NCBI GenBank assembly: GCA_036426205.1
Contig: CM071568.1
Span: 50,938,040-51,002,039 of the forward strand
Length of the DNA stretch: 64,000 nucleotides
Direction: 5' to 3'
DNA from: Ascaphus truei
Taxonomy: Eukaryota > Chordata > Amphibia > Anura > Ascaphidae
Shown: one piece after another, positions 46,648 through 58,530 of the stretch
Numbering within the stretch: position 1 is the first letter of the stretch
Layout of the letters: each line of letters starts with the position of its first letter
Program-made: the position numbers and the translations under genes
The notes under the pieces: model-generated
Databases searched by the model: none
What the model saw: the letters and a program-made list of their open reading frames with translations, nothing else
What the model was told of the DNA's origin: nothing

Positions 46648-47020
46648 GAAGGCTTCTTTGTTCTCCTGGTGTCCACACCCGTCTGTGATAAGGCAATGTC
46701 AGGATCCAGGTATGGAAGTCTTATCCCCTGTGTCTTGTTGTCAGCTTGCAGTCTCTTTTGGCAGGCTCAAGACGTCTGTCTCCTTGTTCAGCCCAGTTGT
46801 GGACTAAGGAGTCTTTCTTCCTGACTCAGAGGCAGGCTTTTTCTAACCCCTATAATCAGCCGGGTGATGTTAGTTAATTGCCTACCAGCAGTTAACCACC
46901 ACACTGCTGGATTAGAGGCACATTTGTGAACAAGGACAAGTCCCCTGTTACAGGTGCGATAACGTCTTCTACCTCTGTATCAAACTGTACAGATTCCCAA
47001 CAAGCTCTGAGAAACACCAA
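46648..47020. other. continuation of the sequence the hAT entered; no gene
   Basis: Not recognised; may be an LTR-like repeat, as it carries TTAGTTAATTGCC and CAGTTAACCACC words common in amphibian repeats. Confidence 0.3.
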
Positions 47021-47029
47021 CCATTACCA

Positions 47030-47051
47030 CATAATAATATATATATATATA

Positions 47052-47095
<44 letters not shown>

Positions 47096-47100
47096 ATATA
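47030..47100. repeat. (TA)n microsatellite
   Basis: About 35 TA units with one break, abutting the palindrome that follows. Confidence 0.9.
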
Positions 47101-47978
47101 AGAAAAATGAAAAAAAACGCCAAATCCTAGTGCATTACTGTGCAAAATAGATATATTTAATTCCCAAAAATCTCAATAAAATGAACTCACAAAATAAAAC
47201 AATTAAAAGCACTTGTATGAGTAATACTCATGCTCCTAGGACCAGGAAACGTGCTTTGCTGCTGTAGTCCCTCCGTGACTCCACTGGAACAGATTGCTGC
47301 CTCCTTGTTCACTGCCTGCAGGACTGACGTATCAGGCACTCCACGATGGTCTCTCCCCCGTATACACCAAACAGTTGATCTTTAGTTCCACCGGGGACGG
47401 TTGAAGTCGCGGACCAGCGGTGAGACGTCACGGGAACAGTTTAATTACCGGACCGGTACAGATACTCAGCAGTTCAATGGCAAGCGTTGCAAAGTCCACT
47501 GCACACCTTCCCTACGCGTTTCATCTGATTTACAGACTGCTTCAGTTCTGTAATCAGATGAACGCGTAGGGAAGGTGTGGCAGTGGACTTTGCAACGCTT
47601 GCCATTAACTGCTGAGTATCTGTACCGTCCGGTAATTAGAACTTCCGTGACGTCACCCGCTGGTCCGACTTCAACCGTCCCGGTGGAACTAAAGATCAAC
47701 TGTTGGTGTTACCGGGGGAGAGACCATCGTGTGGAGTGCATGATACGTCAGTTCCTGCAGGCAGTGAACAACAGAGGCAGCAATCTGTTCCAGTGGAGTC
47801 ACGGAGGGAGTACTGCAGCAAAGCAGCGTTTCCTGGTCTAGGAGCATGAGTATTACTCATACAATGCTTTTAATTGTTTTGTTTGTGAGTTCATTTTTAT
47901 TGAGATTTTTGGGAATTAAATATCTATTTTGCACAGTAATGCACTAGGATTTGCGCTTTTTTTTCTTATATTTTTCTA
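47101..47978. repeat. 878-bp palindrome with a hammerhead-like motif at its apex
   Basis: 47101-47536 is the inverse of 47546-47978 with scattered 1-base differences. Landmarks: GTGCATTACTGTGCAAAATA with its inverse near 47930; CCTAGGACCAGGAAACG with CGTTTCCTGGTCTAGG; ACGGTTGAAGTCG with CGACTTCAACCGT. At the apex the left arm on the minus strand reads CTGAAGCAG, TCTGTAAATCAGA, T, GAAACGCGTAGGG and the right arm on the plus strand reads TTCTGTAATCAGATGAACGCGTAGGG-like sequence. This is the hammerhead order of PLE ends, so I infer two PLE pseudo-LTRs joined head to head. Confidence 0.8.
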
Positions 47979-48130
47979 TGCAGGTGGAGAGGGAGGGTCG
48001 TTGTGCCCTTTAAGAAGCTGCCTGTTGGTCCTAATAGTGCACCTGTCACTCCCCCAATTGGACTTATTTGTTGACTCTAGAGGACTATCTGCATTGAGCA
48101 GATTAAGGCAAAGTTCACAGCACCACACAC

Positions 48131-48196
48131 AAAAAAATAATTTTTTTTTGTATAATTGTATGTTTTTAGCTTTTTTTTTTTTTTTTTTTTTTTGTG
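48131..48196. repeat. poly(T) tracts
   Basis: Long T runs at 48140-48149 and 48172-48193. Confidence 0.9.
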
Positions 48197-48382
48197 CTTA
48201 TATTGGACATTCACAGTGCATTTTTGGTATATTAATTAATTTCATTATTTAGGATATATTGCATTGGTATATCATTATATTAATTCATTAATATTATGTT
48301 GATGTATTTATGATTTATTACCGGTTTAATTGATTTTATATATCCTATACTTCTGGCGTTCCACACACGAGCGCAGACCCCT

Positions 48383-48385
<3 letters not shown>

Positions 48386-48441
<56 letters not shown>
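48386..48441. repeat. (TA)n microsatellite
   Basis: About 27 TA units. Confidence 0.9.
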
Positions 48442-48444
<3 letters not shown>

Positions 48445-48500
48445 TATAAGTGTCAAAAGGAGTGCTAGTGGGCGTGTAATAAATGTATAAATGTATACAA

Positions 48501-48759
48501 CAAAAATGCCCAAAGCTACTTCCAATGTGACAAAAATACACAGTGCAATACCTATATATCTTTTGTAAAAAGAGTCATTTAGGTGAGTGTTAGGACCCAG
48601 GTGAGTGTTAGGACCTGCTTCGGTCATGCCTTGTTAGTGGCAGCAGGCTTAAGACGCTTTGGCCAAAGGGTTAAACTAAATGACCCTTTTTACAAGAGAT
48701 ATATAGGTATTGCACTGTGTATTTTTTTTCACATTGGAAGTAGCTTTGGGCATTTTTGT
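48501..48759. repeat. inverted repeat, ~82-bp arms
   Basis: CAAAAATGCCCAAAGCTACT at 48501 is inverse to the right end at 48759; arms 48501-48582 and 48676-48759; spacer 93 bp holds two GTGAGTGTTAGGACC direct repeats near its start. Class unknown. Confidence 0.75.
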
Positions 48760-49705
48760 TTTTTCTGTATCAAACTATCAATATTTTCACATTGATGTGA
48801 TTCAAGACATCTCTTGCTTCAATTTGAACCAGTATCATGGTAATAAGTAAACAGAAAGATGCTTCTTCAAACCTGTAGGAATGAATGCAAAAATATAGAA
48901 AAATTGTGCAGTTCACATTGCCTCGCATCGATACTCCACTATTCACTAACATATCAACCTGATAATAAAATACTCTGTGTCCTTGGTAAAATTTAGCTTT
49001 TGTTACTTTTCAAACAAAGATCCCTAAATGTCTAAGATTGTTTTTCCAAATATATAAGATTAAAACAATGTACATCATCTGAGAATTAACATAATGCATC
49101 TGTAATTTTGCGCAAAAGTGGAGCAACGAGAAAAAATGTAATATTGTATGTTCTTGTGGCAATGTATATTGTCATATGTATATTATATATATATATAAAA
49201 TATATTGAGCTTTAATTTTACCACATGCACTAGTTTGCATGGAGAGTGGCAATAGAAGGAGTTATCTCTGTAGTCATATTATAATGGGATGAGTGTGGAT
49301 TATCCCAAAAATGGTGCCTGTTTTGAGCTGGCATAACCCTCACTGCTGAACCACCCGTGCCAGGTATAAAATGCTTGGCAAAAAAAAGCTTCCTAAATAC
49401 AACACTATAGGGAGCACAACAGTAAGCAGCTCTGCCAAACACAATTTATTTATTTTATAGAATGTGTCTGGTGCCAAAAGGCTGGAAGTGGTCAATTCTA
49501 TAGACAGTCTTTGTTTCTAAACAGAATAAACGTAAACATTTATTCTACTCTGTGAACATACTGTATTTAAGCAGCATTTTTGTACTATTTATAGATTAGT
49601 GAACTGTCCACACCTACAGTTGTAAAAATTTGCATTTCCAAAGAGATCAGATGTTTTTTTGTTTTTTTAATCTTTATTTATGATTGTTGCTCTGGGAGAT
49701 TCTGT
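48760..49705. other. no gene seen
   Basis: AT-rich; (TA)n at 49183-49205; no element recognised. Confidence 0.45.
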
Positions 49706-49832
49706 GGGTTGTTCATTAAACTGTGATAATGCCAATCGGGGCACTATTGCACAGCAACTCAGATTTGGCTTCAATGGGAGACTCCATATGACAGAATCCC
49801 CAATGGCACTATCACAGTTTAATGAATAACCG
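49706..49832. mobile_element. 127-bp MITE
   Basis: GGTTGTTCATTAAACTGTGA on the left mirrors TCACAGTTTAATGAATAACC on the right. Relatives at 19401-19499 and 7783-7877. No clear target duplication. Confidence 0.6.
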
Positions 49833-50204
49833 CCTTAGTGGCTATCTTCCAAGAGCACGTCTGGTCCAGGATTGTGTTTTTTGGGCAGAGAAAGAGAATT
49901 GAGCTGGATTACCATCATCAACCTGTGTGTTCTATTATACCATTTCCCTTGTGGATGCCCTGGCATCAGAAACATGGATATCAGAGCAGCAGGTTGTCTG
50001 GCATCACAAGTGGCAGCATCATGGCAGGAGCATCTGCATGCTTAGAATGTCCAGAAGAAGTAATGCTTCTTATTTCCATTAAATCTCACTGCTATCACTG
50101 TAGCCTCTGGCTTTACTAGTGTGCTGCTAAATACATCATATGTTGTACAGTATATCAAGTGTTAAACATTGGGATTACAAAGAGGAAACAATAGGGAAAT
50201 CCTA

Positions 50205-50205
<1 letters not shown>

Positions 50206-50237
<32 letters not shown>
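50206..50237. repeat. (TA)n microsatellite
   Basis: About 15 TA units adjoining the LTR. Confidence 0.9.
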
Positions 50238-50240
<3 letters not shown>

Positions 50241-50245
50241 ATGTA

Positions 50246-51390
50246 TGTAGCCACCTTTTCTTATGCCTATGGGAACTACACGGGCGACAACTCGTGCTGC
50301 TGTACCTGTTGCTCACAGGAGGCCTAAGCCTCCACCACTGGTAGCCTGGGGTGAGCTCGCACTCTTTGTTCGGTGCAGCGACTCCACCTATGAGGTATCC
50401 CAGCAGGGCGGGATGGTCCCACATAGGACTCAACCACTTAGTAATAATTCACACACAATGTATATAACGGATCTTTACTGTACAAACAAAATAACATACT
50501 GAACACATAGTAACAGTACTCTTTGTACCCACGGTGTATACCCAATGTCCCAACACTTGGTGATCCCCCAAAGTACTGAGGGCGCCCTGGGCCCTTAAAC
50601 ACCCAATGTCCGCAAAATAATCCCACCCAAAGTGTAAGGTAGCGCTACCCCAAAGTGTTATGAGCCATTGGTGCACTTGGGATACCTGCTTGGGCACTCC
50701 TATACCAGGTGTCACTGTCGGATCAAAAGATCAGTCCGGTCCCACCGCGTGGGGCCTCCAACACCAATCCCCTCACTCCTTAGAGTCCTGATCCGCCTCG
50801 TGGGTGAGCTCCAGCTTGAATGTCTCTCGTGAATGTCTATGTGGCCTGTGGCCTTGTCCCAGACCACAGGGCACTGCATGGCCATCCGGTCACTGATAGC
50901 TATTGAGGGGAAGCGTCCCTACCTGGGGCCTTCCCTACAATACTTCACTGAGGTGACTTACGGCTTACCTGGGGCCTAAGGGGCAAGTCTAGGACTAGTC
51001 CAGGGAAGAACTGATCCCTGGACACTACCTGCTTCGTTAGCTCCCTCTGTCCGACTGAGTACACTGGCTCCTGTACCACAGGATATCCTGTGTCTCCCTG
51101 GTGCTAAAGCCCTATTGGCTGGGACTCCCTATGCGTATTTCCCTCCTAGAGACCCTGGGACATGTAGTCCCTCTGCAGGCTATGCAGAGCCTGTCCAAGA
51201 TGGCCAACGCGCTATTTATACAAGGCATTATGGGACTTGCCATTCCCAATGCCTTTTCCAGGTCATCCAAAATGGCCGCCATGCGCCCCACCTCTGCAAT
51301 GGCCGTGGCATGTACCAGAGCAGCTCCCCGATCGCACGGCGCTCCGGCGGCCCCCGATAAGCCAGGCAGCTCCACCTCGAAGGGAGCTTC
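50246..51390 (-). mobile_element. Gypsy-type LTR (3' LTR of the element with the split integrase)
   Basis: Starts TGTAGCCACC at 50246. Words CACAGGAGGCCTAAGCC, AGCCTGGGGTGAGC, CACTTGGTGATCCCCC and CACCCAATGTCC match the solo LTR 38968-40592. It lies directly after the integrase C-terminus on the minus strand, as expected of a 3' LTR. The inner edge is uncertain. The matching 5' LTR and gag are not in the window. Confidence 0.6.
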
Positions 51391-51393
51391 TCA

Positions 51394-51716
51394 TCAGCGG
51401 TTCGCTAACTTATGTTTCCCTGGTATCTCTTGATTCCGCAGGACAACTGCGTCTCCGGGCTGAAGTTCATGATAGCGTACTTTATGGTCTGAACTCCTCT
51501 TGTTATTCTCGTAAAATTTGGAGGTGGCCTTTTCCGCCAACTGATACCCACTATGGAGGCTATCGTGGAGCCGTTTCACATACTTGTAGTGCGTCATGTT
51601 TGTTTCTCCGTCGGTGGATACTCGGAGACGAATGTCCACAGGCAGTCGCGCCTCTCTGCCGAACATCATGAAATAGTGTGTGTACCCCATGGATTCATGC
51701 TTGATACAATTGTAGG
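51394..51716 (-). pseudogene. Gypsy integrase, C-terminal part
   Basis: Minus-strand residues MGYTHYFMMFGREARLPVD, then YHELQPGDAVVLRNQEIPGK: the GYSPxxLMFGRxPRLP motif that follows the catalytic core, and the SH3-like C-terminal domain typical of Ty3/Gypsy integrases. Separated from the catalytic core at 53638-54060 by the foldback insertion. Apart from that break the frame here is open. Confidence 0.8.
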
Positions 51717-53637
51717 GTTACTGAAAGGTTGTATAACCGCTCATTCTTTTTGTGAGAAACTTTAATTTAAATATGGAAATAAGGTGCATGAGGATAGACA
51801 GAGGGAGCACAAAAAGTATCCAAAGGGATAAAAAAAGATTCCTCCTATTTGCACTCTATATTATATTATTTTTTTACAGGTACTGTATAGGAGAAAATTG
51901 TCCTAGCAAAAGAAATGTGGTAATACAGCCTATTGTAGACCTTTAGATCTGTATACTCAGTTAAAAACAAAAATAATAAAATTTCATTACATCCAAAAAT
52001 AATAATCAGTGACTCAGTGAAATATTTACAGTGATTAATGTTTAAAAGAATCCTCTATAGGGGTGGAGTGGATTTGAGACTCTATATTTGTAGTTTACAG
52101 ACTATTAGTCACATTAATATGTGTTTCTGTCTTTCTTTTTAGTCCACTCCGACATCTCAGTGTGATTTCCAGTAATGCATATAAGTGGAAAGTAAATATG
52201 TTCCGGCTCAGTTTACTATAAGGAAAATACCTTATGTTGCAAAATGTGTATTTTTGTATATACACACACACACACACACTTTCTGTTTGTCCTATGTTGC
52301 TACAGTACGATATAATGTTGAAACATATTGGTCATGCAATTGCGTCTTTGTCTTAGATAATATTATGTATATTATCCACTGGTATACGGGTAGCTCATTC
52401 CACGTATAACTAAGTTGTTTCCAAATAGAGACAATGATAGTTATCTCACTAAACAAAGTGAGATCGCAAAGCATAGACACTATGTTGATATATGCGCATA
52501 AGGTCCCTATAATAGGGTATATCTACATGTAGTCAAAGTTAATATAGGATAACAGGAATAAGGTATACTTACAGTAAGGATTATTGCCATATATGTCAGA
52601 AGCCGATGGTAATATCTAAAGCAATATAATTAGATAGATGTGTGTATGTTTGGCCAAAAATGACCCCCTAAGTTCATTTATGGGGTAATGTAAATATATC
52701 CAAACAAAACACACTTGGTCTCGGCAGACCTACGTATACACATATTCAGCACGGTACATTTGCAAACATCCACTTAGTGGGTCACGGCGGACCAAACCAA
52801 AAGTCAAAGGCTGTTTTGTGGTGTTTGTCTCGTGTGAACGGTATACAAATCACCAGGTTGCCGTGAACTTAAAGTGGAGGGTGAAGTATTGTTACACCTA
52901 TATTAACTTTGACTACATGTAGATATACCCTATTATAGGGACCTTATGCGCATATATCAACAGTGTCTATGCTTTGCGATCTCACTTTGTTTAGTGAGAT
53001 AACTATCATTGTCTCTATTTGGAAACAACTTACTTATACGTGGAATGAGCTACCCGTATACCAGTGGAGAATATACATAATATTATCTAAGACAAAGATG
53101 CAATTGCGTGACCAATATGTGCAATGTTTCAACATTATATCGTACTGTAGCAACATAGCACAAACAGAAAGTGTGTGTGTATATATACAAAAATACACAT
53201 TTTGCAACATAAGGTATTTTCCTTATAGTAAACTGAGCCGGAACATACTTACCTTCCACTTATATGAATTACTGGAAATCACACTGAGATGTCGGAGTGG
53301 ACTAAAAAGAAACACAGACACACATATTAATGTGACTAATAGTCTGTAAACTACAAATATAGAGTCTCAAATCCACTCCACCCCTATAGAGGATTCTTTT
53401 AAACAATTTTTCACTGTAAATATTTCACTGAGTCACTGATTATTATTTTTGGATGTAATAACATTTTATTATTTTTGTTTTTAACTGAGTATACTGATCT
53501 AAAGGCCTACAATAGGCTGTATTACCACATTTGTTTTGCTAGGACAATTTTGTCCTATACCTGTAAAAATATAATATAATATAGAGTGCAAATAGGAGGA
53601 ATCTTTTTTTATCCCTTTGGATACTTTTTGTGCTTGG
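51717..53637. mobile_element. 1.9-kb foldback element inserted in the Gypsy integrase
   Basis: Flanked by TACAATTGTAGG at 51705-51716 and 53638-53649. Arms 51807-52548 and 52898-53633 are inverse copies (about 740 bp) around a ~350-bp spacer; the left end has ~90 extra bases. The arms carry GTGTGTG/CACACA, GATCTCACTTTGTTTAGTGA and ATATACCCTATTATAGGGAC words. The 128-residue frame in the right arm has no domain. The variable-length, 12-bp-class duplication and unequal ends favour target-primed (PLE-like) insertion over a cut-and-paste transposon, but no hammerhead core is clear. Confidence 0.75.
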
Positions 53638-54060
53638 TACAATTGTAGGCATGTACCAATAGCTCGACATGCTTGCTCCATTCGGCCTTCTCGGAGCCCT
53701 CAGAGTGACTATCATATCCAGTAGTGTTCGGTTCAACCTTTCCGGCAGGGCATCTCCTTCAGGGTGATAGGGAGTTGTGCGAGACTTCTCGATGTTGAGC
53801 AGGTTTAGAAGCTCTTTAATTAGCAATCTCTCAAAGTGTCTCCCTTGATCGGAGTGTATCCGATTAGGTAACCATAGTGGATGAAGTACTTCTCCCACAG
53901 GACTTTGGCTACTGTGAGAGCTTTCTGGTCCTTGGTAGGGAACACTTGGGAGTGTCGGGTGCAGTGATCTGTACTACCAGGATGTTCCCGATCCCCTTTG
54001 AGTCTGCCTCAATACAGAGGAAATCCATGCAGACTAGGTCCATGGAACCAGAGTGTCACA
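53638..54060 (-). pseudogene. Gypsy integrase, catalytic core
   Basis: Minus-strand words: GIGNILVV..DHCTRHSQVFPT (after the first Asp region), ALTVAKVLWEKYFIHYG, NRIHSDQGRHFE (second Asp), and TTPYHPEGDALPERLNRTLL (catalytic Glu): the D,D-35-E fold of retroviral-type integrases in LTR retrotransposons. Frames shift at about 53880 and 53990. The core breaks at the inserted element; the host frame resumes across it at 51716. Confidence 0.8.
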
Positions 54061-54109
54061 GGAGACCAGGCCATTTACACCTTTTTACCAGGATCATTCA
54101 TTGAGTAAA

Positions 54110-55325
54110 ACAAGTTAATGAAATAAATTGTAAATGTTTTCACAGGAATAGGCAGACACACAATGTTACACAAAATACAGCAAAAAGACACACTTACTTG
54201 GGAATTGGGGTAACAACCTAGACTCTCCTAGCTGTTCTTCGGGGATCATTACTTAAATAATGTTGATGATTGACCTCCTATGTAGCAAAGATGTTCAATC
54301 AACGTTTATATTCATCTCATTTTATTTCACCTGATGCTCAGATTCTCCCCCCAAACAAGCTGCACACACAGCCTTGTATAATTTGGTGTGTTTTCTACAT
54401 AAGTGTTTGTCCTTAGCTCACCATAGCTCTATATTATGTACTTCTCTTATTTTATTATCAATCGGTACACTGGCTTAGAGGATTTGGTGAGCTTTTATGT
54501 CTGAATATTTTAGAAGGCAATCCCCCAGACCTTAATTTATACAAGGAAAAAACAAACAAATTGAGCAGGACAATGGGCTGCTTAAAGGTTTTATATAGCA
54601 TAAAAAAACATGTGTTATGTGTTTTATGAGAGCTTGCATTCTGCTGAGCAATAACTACAGGTCTCCAAGCTGGATAGATTTTTTTTTTTTTAAGGTACAT
54701 ATAAATGGATCCACTTTATAAATTGCCCGTGTCACACCTTTATTATGCTTTAAAGAGGCAATCCAAGCAGCTTCAAGAAAATAAATATTTTTTTTGTTTT
54801 AATATATGCAGCCTTTGATTATCTTTATTGAAAACTATTTACGTAAGCTGCCAATCGATTAGTTCTCCCATGATGGATCAGTGAAATCTTGCTTCCCAGT
54901 GTTCACTAAATGGTTGCCTTTCAGTTTCAAATCAATCCTTCAGTCAGTGTAACTCAGCAGCTACAATATATCCTGATATCATTAAGGTAACTATCTATTG
55001 TTACAGTTTACAGCTCAAACTGCAGGGAATATTTGCAACAAATTACCATAAGCATGGAAAGTGTTGCAAATATCTTGCACTGCTGGGGAGGGGGGCTAAA
55101 GCCTGCTATAGGAAATCAAAGGATGCTCAGTATATTAAAACTAATTAAAAATGGCATGGAGTTGAATTTTAAAATAAAAAGTAGTAAGTATTATCTAATA
55201 CTATAGAACTGATTTTTATTTTTTTTAATTTTTTTTGTAATTAAAGGAGGATATTGCTTGGATTACTCCTTTTATACAATATTTTTACATAATACCTTAA
55301 CTTCTCATGCTGACCCATTTATACA
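54110..55325. other. no gene seen
   Basis: AT-rich with A and T runs (54683-54693, 55217-55240). No element recognised. Confidence 0.45.
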
Positions 55326-55327
55326 TA

Positions 55328-55658
55328 CAGGCATACCCCGCTTTAAGGACACTCACTTTAAGTACACTCGCCAGTAAGTACATGTCGCCCAATAGGCAAA
55401 CGGCATCTCGCGCATGCGCCTGTCAGCACGTCCTGAACAACAATACCGGCTCCCTACCTGTAGCGAAGCTGTGCACAAGCGGGGAGACTATAGAGCCTGT
55501 TACAAATGCGCTATTTACATCAGTTATGCACGTATATGACGATTGCAGTACAGTACATGCATCAATAAGTGGAAAAAGGTAGTGCTTCACTTTAAGTACA
55601 TTTTCGCTTTACATACATGCTCCGGTCCCATTGCGTACGTTAATGCGGGGTATGCCTG
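55328..55658. mobile_element. Tigger/pogo-like MITE, 331 bp
   Basis: CAGGCATACCCCGC at 55328 and its exact inverse ending 55658, flanked by TA (55326-55327; 55659-55660). The CAGGCATACC start and TA duplication fit Tigger/pogo elements of the Tc1/mariner superfamily. Contains GCGCATGCGCC near 55413. No coding capacity. Near-identical to 63018-63349. Confidence 0.8.
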
Positions 55659-55660
55659 TA

Positions 55661-57215
55661 CTTTGCTGATACAGTTGAGACCAGAATTCACTTGAGTTGG
55701 ATGGCCCGATCCGTGAGACGTTATTAGTTTATGTTTTAAGTTAAATTAGTGCATTTCTATGATAAATAATACATTTACATATAGACAACAATGTTATTGT
55801 AGTCATGCTATCTTGGTGACGCCAAGGCTTTACCGAGTATGCCCTAAAATTGTCTTCCCCGCAGAATGTTAGAATGACACCTACTGTACCAAAAAAATAA
55901 TGTGGCTTCCCAGCATTTACTGTAGCATAGAAGTCCAAATGAAAGAAAATTCAGGTTGCTTATCAATCTCTTTAATTCCGTGTGCGACCCATCACTCCTT
56001 ACTTTACAGCCCTTTCCCCTCCTCTCTCTTAGTCCACCCATTTTCATCACTCTCATTGAAATCAATTACTTTACTGATGAGACCGAAACCCCAATTAGTT
56101 CGAGCTGGGAATGTTTCAGCTTTCTTGCTAAGTCATTTTGATCATCCGTAATTTGGTCAAAATTATAAATAAATTCTAGTGATTATAAAACCACTCTGGG
56201 CATAGCATTGGAAATGCAGTGATATTATCACTTGGCTCTTTGAAATTGTGTTCTAATTTGTTTTGGGATTAAACCTACAATGTAATAGTGTTTCCTATTA
56301 GATTTGTTACTGCCATAGTGCCACAAATGCAAAAAGAGGCGAACATGTCTAATACATTTCTAAACGCTCCTAAAGAAATATCCATGCATACTGTATGTGC
56401 GGAGCCATGGAGTAGATGATCAATACTAAAAATACATGCATTTCAGAAACACATGCAAAATCTCCAGAAACAAATATAGTGCTTGTTTTCGGCGGTACCT
56501 TTACATACATTATTGGTGGTATTAAAGTCGTGTAAGAACGACAGGTATCTGTACATCACTGATAGTATGTTTCCTTACACTTTAGCAAAACACATCTGTA
56601 TGTACTGTATCATGTAGCTGCTCTGACATGCAATACTGTATGTGGGTTGAGAATTGTGACTGTACTGGATGGTTTGTGCTGTCCACTCTCCTAAGCAGAT
56701 GGCTCTTGCAGTTGTGTCTCACTTGCTTATTACATCCTCTTAAGATTAGTATCTGGGTGTCCAGATGGGCCTGGAAACACAGCTGCGGATAAAAAGAAAA
56801 TAAATGAGACCTGCTTAATGCTTTTTTTTGAGAAACCAAAGTGCACCGACTGCGAAGAAAGAAAATACACTCTTTGCTAAGATGTTACTGTAGCTAATTA
56901 CTTGTGGTTTGTTGTTTCTATTTTTTTTTATTTTTTTTTAATTTAAGCAAATTTTTATCATTTGCTTTTTATTGCGACTGTGTATTTATCCCACACAACA
57001 GCCATAAAAATATCAGTGGAATGATCCAACTTGTCACAGTGCAAAATCAAGATGATGATGCCATAGAGAAACGCATGTTACAGTTTGAATGTTCTGAACA
57101 AATGTATTCCATTAGAATTAGAACATGAACCGTCAGGTAGAAATCCCTGCAGAACATGAACGCATTAAATTATTCAGGCTAGAGGTTTATTAAACTGCAA
57201 ATTGCGAGCTGAAGG
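55661..57215. other. no gene seen
   Basis: AT-rich, unique-looking. Short frames only. Confidence 0.45.

Positions 57216-57219
<4 letters not shown>

Positions 57220-57257
<38 letters not shown>
57220..57257. repeat. (TA)n microsatellite
   Basis: About 18 TA units followed by T run. Confidence 0.9.
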
Positions 57258-57259
<2 letters not shown>

Positions 57260-57846
57260 TTTTGTAAAATGTAATAAGTAAGATTCTTAATGAAATTAAA
57301 TTCCTTTGTTTGGAATAATGGAAGATGCAAGATGATTGCAATTCAGCAACATAAAACACAACCATGAGCATTGTACTACTTGTCCCTTCTAATGTCCACA
57401 TTTCTACTGTGCTGCTTAATATTTTTATTTTATATATATATATATAAAATCAAAAAACAATTCCTGCGCTCCTACCAATTACGCTAAAATATACTAGTGA
57501 CATGTTTACATTTAGAACCTAAGTCTGTGTGACAAAGGAGTCATTTGGTTACATATTTTGATCAAAACATGATATTCAGGCCTGCCAACCTCGTCAAGGT
57601 AGACTACATTTAGCAGGTACCTACACTGAATATATGCAATTTCTTATTGTCCTGTGGATTAAACTTTCTGAAGTATGTGAAAGTGCCCTGAAGGGGTTAA
57701 ATAAATGACGCATATGTTATTTGTTATTTTGTGCAGTTAAAATGTGGCTAAAGCCGGTAACAAAGTTCCCTTATAAAAAGGTAAACTGTGTGTGCACAAA
57801 TACCCTAGTGTGAAATAGTAATACTTACACATATCTTTTCTTTCTG

Positions 57847-57849
<3 letters not shown>

Positions 57850-57887
<38 letters not shown>

Positions 57888-57906
57888 TACATACACACAC
57901 ACACAC
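57850..57906. repeat. (TA)n(CA)n microsatellite
   Basis: TA units then ACACACATAC and CACACA. Confidence 0.9.
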
Positions 57907-58049
57907 GGTTCAATGGACCCACTCGCCCTGATCACAGAGCCCCGTCACCAACAGTCAAGCCCCCAGTGGTGACAGTGTAGCTCGCCCAATCAGAGCCGGC
58001 AACAGGGGTGGGTTGGGAGGAGCTGAGCGTGTGTGGAGGGGATGTGATA

Positions 58050-58530
58050 TGCACGGGAGAGATGTAATGTGCTGGGGGGAAGATGTGATGTGCTGGGGGG
58101 GAGATATGCAGGAGAGGTGATGTGTTGGGGGGGAGATATTCAGGAGATGGGATGTGCTGGGGGGAGATATTCAGGAGATGTGATGTGCTGGTGGGGAGAT
58201 ATTCAGGAGAGAGATGTAATGTGCTGGGGGGAGATGTGATGTGCTGGGGGGGAGATATTCAGGAGATGTGATGTGCTGGTGGGGAGATATTCAGGAGATG
58301 TGATGTGCTGGTGGGGAGATATTCAGGAGAGAGATGTAATGTGCTGGGGAGGGGGGAGAGGTGCAGGGAAAAGATGTGATGTGCAGGGAGGGGAGATGTG
58401 ATGTGCAGGGAGGGGGAGAGATGCAGGGGAGAGATGTGATGTGCAGGGGAGAGGAGATGTGATGTGCAAGGGGTGGTGAGAGAATATGTGACGTGCACTG
58501 GGGGGGTAATGCGGGGGAGTGATATAATAA
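58050..58530. repeat. minisatellite, ~38-bp GATGTGATGTGCTGGGGGG unit
   Basis: GATGTGATGTGCTGG, then GGGGAGATATTCAGGAGA, repeated about a dozen times with variants. Purine/T-rich, no coding role. Confidence 0.85.

Noticed and set aside
52310..52335. Possible hammerhead GAAACATATTGG word in the foldback element
   Set aside because: No core box or stem II could be paired upstream; too weak to call.
52963..53349. 128-residue frame in the right arm of the foldback element
   Set aside because: Its inverse partner frame in the left arm is broken, and no domain is seen; likely fortuitous.
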